64,000 nt of DNA. Origin: Pratylenchus scribneri (taxonomy: Eukaryota > Nematoda > Chromadorea > Rhabditida > Pratylenchidae). Below are positions 27,417 to 40,627 of the stretch, one piece after another; position 1 is the first letter of the stretch; each line of letters starts with the position of its first letter. The stretch spans positions 186,001 through 250,000 of the forward strand of contig JAQSEB010000081.1 of NCBI GenBank assembly GCA_030063045.1. The letters run 5' to 3'. The position numbers were made by a program, and so were the translations under genes. Under the pieces are notes generated by a model. The model was given only the letters and a program-made list of their open reading frames with translations. It made no database searches and was not told the origin of the DNA.

Positions 27417-30411
27417 TTAATTTATTTTGACCCTATTTTTCACCTCTTCCATTTGAACAATTTGTTGATTAGTCAATTTATCCATTCTTTCATCGCCAAT
27501 TTTTTGTTCCTTTTGTTCAAAAGCCTGACATTCGCGCACAATTTCCCTATAAATCTCATGTTGACTTTGAGCAGAGAGAACAAATTGTTGTGGTTCTTGC
27601 TGTTCAATCTGTCAATAATGGAATTAAAATATTAATATTAAAAATATGCTCTGATTTCTTGCAAATTTTATTTTCCTACATTTTCCCAACCTGAAATTAT
27701 AAGCCTTGAGGCTTCTTATTATAGGAACGAGGGAATTTTTAGGAAAATATAATCTTATAATATAATGAATGCCCGTAACAAATAATGAAATGTTGGTGTT
27801 CAAATACTTCAATTGTAGGTTGATTTGGTTGCAGGAAAAATTCATTCAAATCCAATTGTCTGCCGAATTGATGGCCCAATGCAGTGGTCGGTGAAGATTG
27901 GCCCGAGGGTGAAGAATTTAAGTGAAATTTGTCTGTTGGAGAAAATGTTGGGGCCGTAGGCATCGATGAATGTTGTTGTGGCTGAATTAAATTTTGTACT
28001 GAATTTAAATTATTTGGAAAAAAATAATATTAAGGTTGAATTTAAGTTTTATAAATTTTGGTAGAAAATTTAAAAAAAAATTATCTATGTAAGAAAAATT
28101 TAAAAAATTAAAATATTACCTATTAAATTATTTTTTATTGATAAAAATATTTAAATAAATTATTGACCTGTTCGAATGAAATTGGTGGAATTTTTTGTTG
28201 TGATTGTTGATGAACATTTTGAGCGAAAAGTTGGCTTGAACAACAAGGTTGTTGATGTTCTGCTTGGGGCAAAATAAATGTAAAATTTTTAAAATTAATT
28301 TAAAATTCTTAAAAAAAATTGACAAAAAATAAGTTAATAATTTTTGCTCCTCTAATCCTCCATAGAACTTATAATCAAGAAAATAATTTTGCCTTTTTTC
28401 GGAAAGAATTAATTTGCACTTTTTCCGGAAAGAATTAATTTGCACTTTTTCCGGAAAGAATTAATTTGCACTTCTTCCGGAAAGAATTAATTTGCACTTT
28501 TCCGGAAAGAATTAATTTGCACTTTTTCCGGAAAGAATTAATTTGCACTTTTTCCGGAAAGAATTAATTTGCACTTCTTCCGGAAAGAATTAATTTGCAC
28601 TTTTTCCGGAAAGAATTAATTTGCACTTCTTCCGGAAAGAATTAATTTGCACTTCTTCCGGAAAGAATTAATTTGCACTTTTCCGGAAAGAATTAATTTG
28701 CACTTCTTCCGGAAGCACTTTTCCGGAAAGAATTAATTTGCACTTCTTCCGGAAAGAATTAATTTGCACTTCTTCCGGAAAGAATTAATTTGCACTTTTC
28801 CGGAAAGAATTAATTTGCACTTTTTCCGGAAAGAATTAATTTGCACTTTTCCGGAAAGAATTAATTTGCACTTCTTCCGGAAAGAATTAATTTGCACTTT
28901 TTCCGGAAAGAATTAATTTGCACTTTTCCGGAAAGAATTAATTTGCACTTCTTCCGGAAAGAATTAATTTGCACTTCTTCCGGAAAGAATTAATTTGCAC
29001 TTTTCCGGAAAGAATTAATTTGCACTTTTCCGGAAAGAATTAATTTGCACCTTTTCCGGAAAGAATTTTTCCGGAAAGAATTAATTTGCACTTTTCCGGA
29101 AAGAATTAATTTGCACTTTTTCCGGAAAGAATTAATTTGCACTTTTCCGGAAAGAATTAATTTGCACTTTTTCCGGAAAGAATTAATTTGCACTTCTTCC
29201 GGAAAGAATTAATTTGCACTTTTCCGGAAAGAATTAATTTGCACTTTTTCCGGAAAGAATTAATTTGCACTTTTTCCGGAAAGAATTAATTTGCACTTTT
29301 TCCGGAAAGAATTAATTTGCACTTTTCCGGAAAGAATTAATTTGCACTTTTTCCGGAAAGAATTAATTTGCACTTCTTCCGGAAAGAAATAATTTGCACT
29401 TTTTCCGGAAAGAATTAATTTGCACTTTTTCCGGAAAGAATTAATTTGCAAGTTTTCCGGAAAGAATTAATTTGCACTTTTTCCGGAAAGAATTAATTTG
29501 CACTTCTTCCGGAAAGAATTAATTTGCACTTTTTCCGGAAAGAATTAATTTGCACTTTTTCCGGAAAGAATTAATTTGCACTTCTTCCGGAAAGAATTAA
29601 TTTGCACTTTTCCGGAAAGAATTAATTTGCACTTTTTCCGGAAAGAATTAATTTGCACTTCTTCCGGAAAGAATTAATTTGCATTTTTTCCGGAAAGAAT
29701 TAATTTGCACTTCTTCAGGAAAGAATTAATTTGCACTTTTTCCGGAAAGAAATAATTTGCACTTTTTCCGGAAAGAATTATGCACTTTTTCCGGAAAGAA
29801 TTAATTTGCACTTTTTCCGGAAAGAATTAATTTGCACTTTTTCCGGAAAGAATTAATTTGCACTTCTTCCGGAAAGAATTAATTTGCACTTTTCCGGAAA
29901 GAATTAATTTGCACTTCTTCCGGAAAGAATTAATTTGCACTTTTCCGGAAAGAATTAATTTGCACTTCTTCCGGAAAGAATTAATTTGCACTTTTTCCGG
30001 AAAGAATTAATTTGCACTTCTTCCGGAAAGAATTAATTTGCACTTTTTCCGGAAAGAAATAATTTGCACTTTTTCCGGAAAGAATTAATTTGCACTTTTT
30101 CCATTAATGATCTGCCCTATGGGAAATTATAATCTCCTTAAGTACAATTTCGCCTTTTCTCCAGAAAGGTTACCGTAATTCTTTCTTCCAAAAACTAGTT
30201 TGTCTATGCACTAAAATGAATTAAAAATATTACCAAAATTTTGATGACCAGATTGCTGTTGGGCTTGTTCATTGCCGGAATTTCCGGTACCATTTTCCTT
30301 TGAAGTGGTTCGAAGTCGATTCGCAACTCCCAAAATTGAGGAAAACAATGATCGTTTCACTAATTGGTCCTCAGCAGTGAATGGGGTGCCCATTTGATGG
30401 GAAAGTCCAAG
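27417..30411 (-). CDS. Glutamine-rich protein of unknown function
   Basis: Four exons on the minus strand: 30234-30393 (from ATG; frame open to the acceptor at 30411), 28168-28259, 27808-27981, 27417-27608. Junction phases 1, 0, 0 agree. About 205 residues, rich in Q, S, P and H (Q-Q-Q-S-G-H-Q-N, S-P-S-G-Q-S-S-P), with a more ordered C-terminal part containing H-E-I-Y-R-E-I-V-R-E-C-Q-A-F-E-Q-K. That suits a transcription activation region, but no family is recognised. The acceptor before the first exon suggests one more 5' exon. It lies just upstream of the bZIP gene on the same strand; the last exon has a GT at 27444, so it could be the 5' part of a longer bZIP transcript, but no direct splice to the bZIP ATG exon keeps phase. 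Intron 1 is filled by the R4 minisatellite. Confidence 0.6.
28392..30104. repeat. Minisatellite R4, 25-bp unit, in an intron
   Basis: About 68 tandem copies of a 25-bp unit (TTCCGGAAAGAATTAATT followed by TGCACTT) with 24- and 25-bp variants (TTTTCC, CTTCC) and few substitutions. Each unit has two palindromes, TTCCGGAA and AATTAATT. The tract fills intron 1 of the Q-rich gene, between 28259 and 30234. High homogeneity suggests recent expansion. Confidence 0.97.
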
Positions 30412-31603
30412 CTGAAAATTTTAGTAACAAAAATGAGGCTAAAAATTGAATTGATATAAATTTTAACGGTAAATAATTGGTCGGGAATAGGATTATGATT
30501 ATGATAGGTCAGGGAAAAGGCTATGGGCCTAGAGAGACTGGATAAGATTTTATTGTATCAATAAATTATGTTTGGTTGTAGAATAGTCCAAAGTCGATTT
30601 TACTTACAATCTTACAAAAGCGTTCGGTTAGAAAACCCGATTTTCGGTTTTGAAAAATGTCAGTTTTCGGTTTCTCCTATTTTCGGTATTCGGTTATATT
30701 GAGCAAAATTTCCAATTTCTATTTTCTCAAACCGTAACCGACTTTGGACTTCCTCTAGTTATAAGAATATGGGGCTTATCAATAAATTTGGGTCTAAACT
30801 AAAGTCTATAGTCTGTCTATGCTGGCCAATCCCTGGTTTTAATAAATTGATTAATTTTTATAATGGATTTGATTTATAGTGGAAAATGAACATGCAAGTT
30901 GGTAATTTGATCTTTATCCCGGAATAATGATAAAAGGATCTTTTTGGTTTAAAAAATGAAGAATAAAGGTAGGAGGTTTGGCCAAAAAGGGAATTTATGG
31001 ATCGGACTTTTTCCTTTATCAGCAAAAATGAATAATTGCTTCGATTTTTCGCCCCGTTTAGGCTATCAAATTGTTCTTCTCTGCCCAAAACCATCCAAAG
31101 TTTCCTTATCGATCAGCGCTCCCAAACATTCAATCTTTTTCACCATTAAACCCATTCAATTTCCCATTCCCCCCATTCCCATATCACCCAAATTTGTCCA
31201 ATGCACAATCTTCTTATTAATTATTTATTTGCCCGTCATTCATTTTTAAACAATTAATTGATAAAGGGAAAAGGAAGCATATCTCAATCAGCAACATTTT
31301 ATTTGGTTCAATTTTTGCTTTTACATTCACAATTGAGTTCCACCACCATCAAATGAGGGAAATTAATAGATAAGTCCGCTATCAATGTAATTTTTTGACT
31401 TTTGGTCTATCACAGTAAATCGAACATCCGGGAGGAGAACTCCGAAGAATCACTATTTCTGGAGTGTTTTATCTTTCATCAACCTTCCGATCATCGCAAT
31501 TTATCAGCGAGCTTACAAATAAGCTTAATTTAAATTCATCTAGCGCTCACAGTCTCCAAATATGAAAAATAACAAAAAAAATTTATTTAATTAATCAATG
31601 TTT
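30412..31603. other. Intergenic between the Q-rich gene and A4
   Basis: No convincing coding exon. A run of G-rich codon-like sequence on the minus strand near 31120-31180 (ATGGGAATGGGGGGAATGGG) could belong to a 5' exon or leader of the Q-rich gene. An AT-rich stretch with CGGTTTTCGGT repeats lies at 30620-30690. Confidence 0.4.
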
Positions 31604-32988
31604 TTATTCGTCAATATTTATTGGGATGGATGTATTCTCTGCTCTGAAATATTCTCGAATTTTATTCTCCCAGTCTTCCTTCCAATGTTCTTCTCCTTTT
31701 GGAAAGCGAGCAATAATGTAGTAATTAGAATATTCGCCCCATCCATTGTCCCTATTTTTGCGGTATATTGTCAAAATTTCGTTGGTTCGCACATTTTCCT
31801 GATGAGTAAATACTTCATAATTTTCGTTGTATTCAAAAGCAATTATAAAGTTGGAAGGTGAATTCGAAATGGAAAATTCCTAAAAAATAATTATGTTTAT
31901 AATTAGTAAAAAATAATAATAATTTCAATTAACCTCATTGATGCGACTGATAAAGAATGACATAAATTTTTCATAATGGCGCCTGAACTCAAGAAGTTTT
32001 TGTTTTCCATTATTTGATTGTTTCGTCAGCCAATTCAAAATTGTATCAATTTCATCAATGTTCGGATTGCTGTTCCAATTTTGAATAAATTGAATATTGT
32101 CGATAAATCCAGGGAAAAATTTATTGAAATCATTCAAACATAGCTCATTAGGCTGCCATCCAATTCACAAGAGATATATTTTATTGGCCAAACAATCCAT
32201 CAAAGCTCGCATAGAAGAAGCAGAAGCATTGCGTTTTTTGTTCAAAATTGCCATTTGAAGTTTGCAATTTTGGAGCAAGTTTTCAATGCTTTTGAGAAAA
32301 TTCAAAACTTCGTCATTCACAAATCTAATAAATTATTCAAATTTATATTCGAATTGATTATTTAATCTAACTTTATTTGAATCCGTTCGATGCCCAAAAT
32401 ATAATCCAATGGCGGAATTGAAGCGATTGGAACAATAATCTCTTCTCTTCTCCAACCCATGCCGGTTCGTAGATGAACCATTGCTCGAAAATTTCCCAAT
32501 TCTAAGTGGGCTGCAGAAATTTTCAGCGATTCAATTTTATGCGGTTTCACATTTCCGTGAAGTTTTGGCCAACAAAGTTGTCGGAAGGTTTCGCTTGCTG
32601 TGCTCATTGAGGAATTGGCCAATTCCTTGCGATTAATCCAGGGCAATGTTTCGAATAATAGCCAATTTTTGAAAAATCTAAATAACATTATTTTTGATGA
32701 AGTGTATTTTGGGTTTTGTACCTTTTGGGTATGGGTTTTTCTCCTTCCATTGGTTGCAAAGTTTGAATGGCAATTGTTGATTCTGGCGAATTTTTTGGCT
32801 GCATAAATTTGTAAAATTCATTTAATAATTTGCATATATAATGAATTTAAACAAAAAAAAACCTGAGAATTTTCTTTCTTCAATGATTCAATTTCCTCTT
32901 CCAATTTGCCATTTTTCTCAATCAATTCGGCATTTTTTGCTTCCAATTTTCTAACCATTTCCTTCAATTCAAAAAGTTCATCAGACAT
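31604..32988 (-). pseudogene. A4: F-box-like family gene with a nonsense codon
   Basis: Five exons: 32863-32988, 32722-32798, 32372-32677, 31934-32324, 31604-31879. All lengths keep phase. The product would match A2 along its length: short coiled coil, P-W-I-N-R-K-E-L-A-N-S-S, F-V-N-D-E-V-L-N-F-L-K-S-I, and C-terminal T-N-E-I-L-T-I-Y-R-K with F-P-K-G-E-E-H-W-K. One lesion: TGA at 32165-32167 (minus strand) in exon 4, where A2 has CGA, a single C-to-T change. Otherwise well preserved, so loss is recent or it could be read through. Head-to-head with C2. Confidence 0.78.
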
Positions 32989-33874
32989 TTTTGTTAATTT
33001 CAGTTGAATTTAAAAATAATTTTTATCGATAGAACCAGGCTAGGGGAGGGCGGCAATAAATGTTTGTTGATTTCTGGAATTATTTAAAATAATTGGTCGA
33101 TGAGAATGATTTATACAAGTTAGAAAATTCATATAAACCATTTCAATCAACTAGGTATATTTTTTCTAATTTAACATTTGTTAAAATCATATTTTGAGTT
33201 TTCAAATATGCTAAATCAAAGCAAAGTATCATTGGTTTTTTTGGTTATATCCTTGAAAATTGGTGAAAATGAAAACGGGTTTGATAAAATGTCTTATATA
33301 AACAGACTTTTTCGTATCGTTTCGGTGAAAACTGAAAAGAGCAGAGGGCTAGGCATAGCACGCATACGCACACGTTTTGATTAGATTCGTCATCATTCTT
33401 TTTTCAAACTTTTAAGTCATTATTAAATGCGGAAAATGGAACTAGGTTTGGAGCCATTGTTAGGCGAAAATGGCCGACATGCAGCACTCCCATTTAGCTA
33501 ATAAAACAAAAAACCCGCTGATGAGTAAGTGGTACAGCAATCTATTTTTTTAGAATTTCCTTCACTCAAAATCACTTGCGATTGCGAGTCAATCAAGCTA
33601 TCATTTCCTTCTTAATCTCATCCCATTTCCAACTTCAATCATCCAAAAAAATCCCAAATAGTGATGTTTGATGTAAATTATAGGTAAAATAGGTAAATGT
33701 AAAATAAATCCCAATCCCCAAAATTTCATTCATCTTCAAAGTCATTCAATAAAAATTCATCATAAATTACCTAAATATTTTTAAATGAATTCAGATCAAA
33801 ACCTTGGATATAGTGCATAAAAAGATCTGGCACATTTACATTTACCTACTAATTTATTAACAAATCACAATTTG
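32989..33874. other. Divergent intergenic A4-C2
   Basis: Shared upstream region of two divergent genes. About 33630-33874 is homologous to the region upstream of C1, including CCAATCCC, TTTCATTCATCTTCA and GTGCATAAAAAGATC at 33813-33827 (possible core promoter). About 33140-33330 resembles part of the foldback element at 54877-55287 (ATGCTAAATC, ATCATTGGTTTTTTTGGTT). Confidence 0.5.
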
Positions 33875-36800
33875 ATGTTATTGGAAAGCAACGACTTTGT
33901 GCTATGTCTTGGTGTAGGAAAGGCTGCCGATCGTGGAGTTGCGCATTTATTTCGCCTGAAAGATCCAATCAATTTGATAACTCGACCATGGCAAACCGGC
34001 GAAGAATTCAACACAGGAAAATGGTACAAAGCGAACAAATCGAAGAAGTACGAGCAAATTGATGATATTGTGCGGACAACGGTTATTCAAAAGATGGATT
34101 TAATGGGCAACAATTCACAGAAAACTATGCTTGAGGTTTTACTAATTATTCCATAAAATTCGATTTGGCTCAATTCCGTCTCATCAGCGATTTTGATGAG
34201 CTGCAGCTCGCCATCCAATCAAGAATCAACCAATTTAAATGATTTAAAGTGCATTTATTAGGTTTAAGTATTGGCTATCTATTGGTATATTGAACATCCA
34301 AAACTGTAATGTTTTTGCAAATCTATGGTCGTAAATACAAAAACAAGGGCGATTTTTCTAAATACTACAGTTTTGTCAATAAAACAATGGATTTGAATAG
34401 TAAATAATTAGGGATATAAAATGTATCCTAGATGATTTAAATTGGTTAATTAACTGATGAACTGCAGTTCATCAAATTAGCTGAGATGGAAATGGCCGAG
34501 ACGGAAATATCTCTCGCCTTCAAAATTTATTTAATAAATTTAGTTGATATTGCCAGTATTCTTCCCGCCGGATTTGTCAAGCTTAAAGCAGTATGGCCAA
34601 GTCCCAATTTTGCCAAATCAAAGTGCTTTGTCCATTCCGATATGTCCGCTCTTTGGACCAGAAAATGTCGAGGTTTTTACAGCCTTAATTTCGATACAAA
34701 TATAAACAAATATTTTAAGTATCTTCCGGCTGTCAGTTGGGATAAAGAACAAATTGTGATGTATTCGGACCAAATTTATGCCCTCAAAATTAATTTGTAA
34801 AATTAAAACATAATAATTTGAATTAATATTTGTGTATTTTTAGGTCCTACACAATTGGTTCTTCACCGCAATGGACGCATTCGAAAGCTAGTCAATTGAA
34901 GCCATGGGATTATGAGGAGGTTAATAAAAGAAAATATAAAACCATCTAAACTTAATCATTACATTTTTTACATAAATATTGGAAATTGATAAATTCTTAA
35001 ATTTACCAGACGCCCGGCTGATAAATTTTGGGAATCTCCGTTTTTATCTAACGCAGAGACTCAAGATTAGTTTCATTCGAATCGGCATGGTCGATTTAGT
35101 CTAAGAAAATAGGAAAAAATTGGTAAACCAAACCCGGTTTGGCGTTCAACTTTTCAAATAAGTTAAGACCGGTTTGAAATTGAAATTTCATATACTCACT
35201 AAATCGACCATTCAGAGTCGAATGAGTCTATTCTCGAGTCACTAGATAGTCTAGAAGCCGAGATTTCCAAAATTAACCATCCCAGCGTCTGGTAAATTCC
35301 AGAATTTGACAAAATTTCAATATTAATATTTATCAATTTTAAGTATCAAATTGTAAAACAACTTTGTATGGAATCGCGCGAAGAAGGCCATTTATTGGGT
35401 GGAATTTGTCCGGTGCGTGGTGTGAAGAATTCACCAAAAATTTGTTTTATGCTTAACAAGCAAGCGAAATTGGCCATTGCAATTTGCGGAGGTGATAGGA
35501 CGAAAGGAAGTGAATTTCGAGAATATTGGCCAATGTATGTATTTTCGGTTTTTTCATATTAATTTTAATTTTTAGTGAACTTGGAATTTATGAACCGCCA
35601 ATGATTATTGCATTGGACTGTCCGCAAAGCAACCAAAATTCGAATAATAATTTAATTGTTCGCAAGTTGGCCAGTACAAATGTAAAATAATTTTAAAAAA
35701 CATTTTTAAAATTTAATTTTAGTTACAATTCGAAATTGTTTACACTGGAGAAGAAATTGGGGTGGAGAATTTGACGGATTTTCCATGGCTTGGTTGTATT
35801 ACAGACCAATTTGCTTATTTGCGTGATGCTCAAGTAAGTGTATGGATTACTAAAAATAAGAATTATTTTTTAATTTGACTAAAAACCATAGAAAATCTCA
35901 AAATCAGTTTAAGTTTTGAACCTAAAACCAAAATAGATTCAAGTTTTGAACCTAATATAACCAAAATCGGTTTAGTACCCTACTATGAACCATTAAAATT
36001 ATTTTGCCTATTAGATATTCCCCTTTTTCTCTATTTTTTCTACAATTTAATAAACATCCATAATTTTAAAGGTAAATAACAAAACATTTACGACGATGCA
36101 GGCCACGATGGTTTTCAGTTTGGAGAAGAGAAGTGTAGCATGGGTGGTCGTTGGAATTGTGAGGAACACAAATTTATATTAAAATAATCTCAAATTTAAT
36201 TAAATTTAGAAGGATCAAGGCACTCCCAAAATGGACGGCAATGATTTATTGAAGGATGGAATGGAGGATAAAAGCCCTTTATTGCAAAATATGAAGGAAT
36301 TGGAAGAACCTAGAATGGATAAAAAGTTGGTGGCATCATCCAGCAGGTAGAATATTAATTTAAACGGTTGAAGGATCTTTTCCATCTCAACATTTAGTGA
36401 ATTTCACACAGTTAAAAAGCGAAACAATAAATGTGCTCTAAAATTCATAAAGTTCAAACTTTTTGGTTATTTAATTAAGAACATAATGAATATTGGTACT
36501 TATCGGTTATCTGTGACCAGATTTTGAAAAAATTTTTTCACAATTCTTACTTTAATATTCATAATTGATTGTAAAACGATGAAAAAACATGATTTTTGGT
36601 GATTCTAAGATTTCCAATTTTTGGGGGTTACATAAGGTAATTTTGGGGGTGAAAAAAATCTGGTCACAGATAACCGATAAGTACCTGAATATTTATTACT
36701 AGTACTTTTTATAACATTTAAAATTATGAAAGCCTAAACTTTTGTCTAAGATTTTCGTTAAATTATGGCCCGAAATTAAAGGCGATTTCAGTCTTGGCCA

Positions 36801-39800
36801 AAACTTAATCATTTCAAATCTTAAATATGCCATTTTTTTAGCAATTTGAGCATCGCTACTCCAAATCACCAATTCGCCACTGCCGTTTATATGACTAATC
36901 GATTTGGAATCGATGGAGACGCTGTATTCCTTTTCTGGGACACTAAATCGGAAAAATTCAACCGAAAATGCTACGCACAATTCCATAAAAGGTAAGGGAA
37001 TTACAAATTTATCTATTTATAATTAATTTTTTAGCTTAAAATTCACGGGTGAATTTGGCCAATGGTTTGAGCTGGAATATTTGGAATTGCCCGATAGTCA
37101 GACTCAAATTGTTGTATTTTCCTTCAAAGGAACAATGGAATATACCGTTTCGCGTATTCGGGATGGATTATGTGCTCAGGTCGGTCTCAATTCCATCGAA
37201 TTTTTTAAAATAATTTTTCTTTGGGTGGTATTTAATTTGCAGAAATAGTGCTAGCTGCTAGGAAAATTCCTAAATGGTGTAAATGTAAATGTGGAAAATT
37301 CCTAATAAGTACAAAATGCTTGAATTTTTATATAAAATTAAGATAATTGCAATAGAAATAATAAAATGTTAAAAAAATATATAAAATTAAAATGTTTGGA
37401 AAAACAAAAACATCAAAAGTTTGTGAAAACAAAAACATCATAATGTTTGGAAAAACAAAAACATCAAAATGTTTGTGAAAACAAAAACATCATAATGTTT
37501 GGGAAAACAAAAACATCAAAGTTTGGGAAAACAAAAACATCAAAATGTTTGTGAAAATAAAAACATCATAATGTTTGGGAAAACAAAAACATAAAATGTT
37601 TGGGAAAAAAAAACATAAAATGTTTGGGAAAAAAAAACATAAAATGTTTGGGAAAAAAAACATAAAATGTTTGGGAAAAAAAACATAAAAATGTTTGGGA
37701 AAACAATAACAACAAAATGTTTGGGACAACAAAAAATAAAATGTTTGTGAAAACAAAAAATAAAATGTTTGGGAAAACAAAAACATAAAATGTTTGTGAA
37801 AACAAAAAATAAAATGTTTGGGAAAACAAAAACAAAAAATGTTTGTGAAAACAAAAAATAAAATGTTTGGGACAACAAAAAATAAAATGTTTGGGAAAAC
37901 AAAAAATAAAATGTTTGGGAAAACAATAAATAAAATGTTTGGGAAAACAAAAAATAAAATGTTTGGGAAAACAATAAAATGTTTGGGAAAACAAAAACAT
38001 AAAATGTTTGTGAAAACAAAAAATAAAATGTTTGGGAAAACAATAAAATGTTTGGGAAAACAATAAATAAAATGTTTGGGAAAACAATAAAATGTTTGGG
38101 AAAACAAAAACATAAAATGTTTGGGACAACAAAAAATAAAATGTTTGTGAAAACAAAAAATAAAATGTTTGGGACAACAAAAAATAAAATGTTTGGGAAA
38201 ACAAAAACATAAAATGTTTGGGACAACAAAAAATAAAATGTTTGTGAAAACAAAAAATAAAATGTTTGGGACAACAAAAAATAAAATGTTTGGGAAAACA
38301 AAAACATAAAATGTTTGTGAAAACAAAAAATAAAATGTTTGGGAAAACAAAAACATCATAATGTTTGGGAAAACAAAAACATAAAATGTTTGGGAAAACA
38401 AAAACATAAAATGTTTGGGAAAACAAAAAATAAAATGTTTGGGAAAACAAAAAATAAAATGTTTGGGAAAACAAAAACATCATAATGTTTGGGAAAACAA
38501 AAACATAAAAATGTTTGGGAAAACAATAACAACAAAATGTTTGGAAAACAAAAACATAAAAATGTTTGGGAAAACAAAAACATAAAAATGTTTGGGAAAA
38601 CAAAAACATAAAAATGTTTGGGAAAAAAAACATAAAATGTTTGGGAAAACAAAATTGGGAAAACAAAAAATAAAATGTTTGGGAAAACAAAAAACATAAT
38701 TGAACGAACAAACACCCAAAATGCTTCGAAAATAAAAAATATTTGTGTGAAATAAAAAAACAATCTTTTTTGCATTTTTAATTTTATCTTCAAATTCACT
38801 CTTTTTTCCTTCAAATTAAATATTTCCCTTTTTATTTAAAGTTTTCCACTCCGAAACGATTTGTGAATGTTTGGCATAGAATTTTTCCATGTGAAATGAT
38901 TGAGATAAATACAAATAACTTTGTTGTGGACAAAGGATGGTGGCCTTGGCTATGCCGAAAATGCTATCCATCTTTAAGAGAATTTGGAGAAGAACAAAAA
39001 GTGAATGATGAGTCGGATGATTTTCTTGTGGATATGACCAAAAGAATGCGCCAATCGTTTGCGTTAGAGGAAGGAACTTCCGCTTCAATCAAGGAGAAAC
39101 AATTTTCTGGTGGATTAATTGGACATATTCCAATCATACAAAAGCAACCGGCAAATCCAAAATCCACGGATGGGCTTACTACAAAAGTTTTGGCTGTGTT
39201 ATTCACAGTTCGAGACACAAATGGAGATGCAGTTTACTTAATTTACAACACCTCCAAGAATACATTCACCAATCGAATTTATGCGGATCCACCGGAAATG
39301 TAATTTTAATTTGGATACCAACAAATAACACAAAAAACATAAAATTTGTTTTATGGATTTGTTCAAGTTATTAATCCATTTAAAAAATTTTTTCGGTTTT
39401 GGTTTAAACTAATTTAGCATTAATTAAACATACTATCTATAAGCAAAATCATTATAGTTTGAATAAACTTGGACGAGATAGATTAGAAAAAAAGATTGGA
39501 ATAGAATATACATCTACTAAACTATTTACTATTAGATTATATCTAAAAATTAGTGCATTGCATAAAGCCAACTTTTTTTTCGAAATTAAATAATATATGT
39601 ATAATATATTTCTCTTTTAAAACAGGATTGTTGGCAATCCATTGATTGGTCGTTGGTATTGGCTGAAATACAATTCGAATGTTGCTCTTCAAGATGGCCA
39701 GAAAATTAATATTATAGCAGTGGAGAATTTAATTGGAAATCCTCCTGTCGAAACGCATGTAAAATATGGCATCGCGCAGGTAAATATTCAATTCTGATAA

Positions 39801-40627
39801 CTTCAATGCATCAAAAATATTTATCAAACCCCTTTTTGCAGTTTAATTCGGGGCAAAATGTGTATAAAATAATAAAAAGCTGGCATGCAGCAAAGCACCA
39901 CAAAAGATCACTCGATATATTGAGTTCTGATGGATCTTGGTGGCCTAATATTTGCTTCTACTGCTATCCTAATGAAAATGATGCCAATGAAATGCCAATT
40001 GTTGTGAACTCAACAAAATGGACAACAGGAGCTAATACAGTACCATTGGCTAATTCAAGGGCAACAGGAGTTAATACTGTTCCAGTGGCTAATTCAGCAA
40101 AATGGGCAACAGGTGCAAATACTATTCCGGTGGCTAATTCAACAAAATGGGCAACAGGAGCTAATTTAGTTCCAGTGGCTAATTCAACAAATCGGGCAAC
40201 AGGAGCTAATACTGTTCCGGCGTTTAATTCATCAAAATGGGCAACAGGAGCTAATACAGCGCCAATTGGTATGAAGAAAGAAGAAGTCAAAGATGCCATG
40301 GTTAATTCGTCAAAATGGGCAATAGGCGCTAATACAATTCCATTGGCTAAATCAACGCCAATTGTCTTGACGAAGGAAGAATTAAAAGATGCAGTGGCTA
40401 AATCAAACTGGACTACAAAAAATGAAGATTCATCATTTACGGATTCATCCTATGAGGAATCGGAAACAGAGGAAATTAGCGCAATAAACAATGGGACTAA
40501 TTCGAATTGCTCTAATAAGGATGGCACATCACAAATGGTTGGTGCTAACTTTATTGAGGCATTTTGTCAGGCTCAACCAACCACATCCAAAATCTCCATA
40601 ATCTCTGCAGAGAAAATTAGGTTTTAG
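33875..40627 (+). CDS. C2: large repeat protein of unknown family, intact copy
   Basis: Fourteen exons with matching phases: 33875-34135, 34544-34672, 34720-34796, 34844-34919, 35344-35534, 35576-35681, 35723-35833, 36072-36158, 36210-36346, 36842-36991, 37035-37179, 38842-39299, 39626-39779, 39842-40627; about 955 residues. A ~100-residue motif recurs: a hydrophobic strand with G-D-A-V (I-D-G-D-A-V-F-L-F-W, T-N-G-D-A-V-Y-L-I-Y), then G-x-W-Y/F-x-L-x-Y, then a second strand. Two W-W-P-x-x-C segments (W-W-P-W-L-C-R-K-C-Y-P and W-W-P-N-I-C-F-Y-C-Y-P) may bind metal or form disulphides. The last exon has about six copies of a 16-residue repeat containing K-W-A-T-G-A-N-T-V-P. No signal peptide or membrane segment. 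Not recognised. Exon 14 may splice on to 40787-41444. Confidence 0.72.
34988..35308. mobile_element. MITE-2 copy in C2 intron 4
   Basis: About 320 bp between AATTTACCAGACGCC and GCGTCTGGTAAATTCC, which are inverted repeats, with a further TTCTTAAATT / AATTTGAC flank. It occupies the same intron as the copy in C1. Confidence 0.7.
36495..36685. mobile_element. Short MITE with 8-bp duplication in C2 intron 9
   Basis: A 191-bp element with near-perfect inverted termini of about 28 bp starting GGTACTTATCGGTTATCTGT. It is flanked by the perfect duplication TGAATATT at 36487-36494 and 36686-36693. Absent from the matching C1 intron. Confidence 0.88.
37388..38695. repeat. Minisatellite R5 (AAAATGTTTGGGAAAACA) in C2 intron 11
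   Basis: About 1.3 kb of units AAAATGTTTGGGAAAACA with alternating spacers (AAAAACAT, AAAAAAT, ATAA) and G/T or C variants (TTTGTGAAAAC, TTTGGGACAAC). Unit about 20-26 bp. Long open frames in it reflect lack of stops in the unit. Confidence 0.95.

Noticed and set aside
28392..30104. CRISPR-like array of regularly spaced repeats
   Set aside because: There are no unique spacers: the whole 25-bp unit is repeated head-to-tail, and the context is eukaryotic introns.
30956..31249. Small gene on the plus strand
   Set aside because: A single open stretch with no splice partners, paralogue or motif, in the upstream region of the Q-rich gene.
33900..34800. Exon 2 of C2 read in the frame giving A-G-F-V-K-L-K-A-V-W-P-S-P
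   Set aside because: Phase does not fit exon 1; the frame starting at the acceptor 34543 joins in phase 0 on both sides and is better conserved in C1.
37490..38814. Long F-P-N-I-L and S-Q-T-F-Y open frames on the minus strand
   Set aside because: Composition artefact of the R5 array, antisense to C2 within intron 11; no start context or conserved exon.
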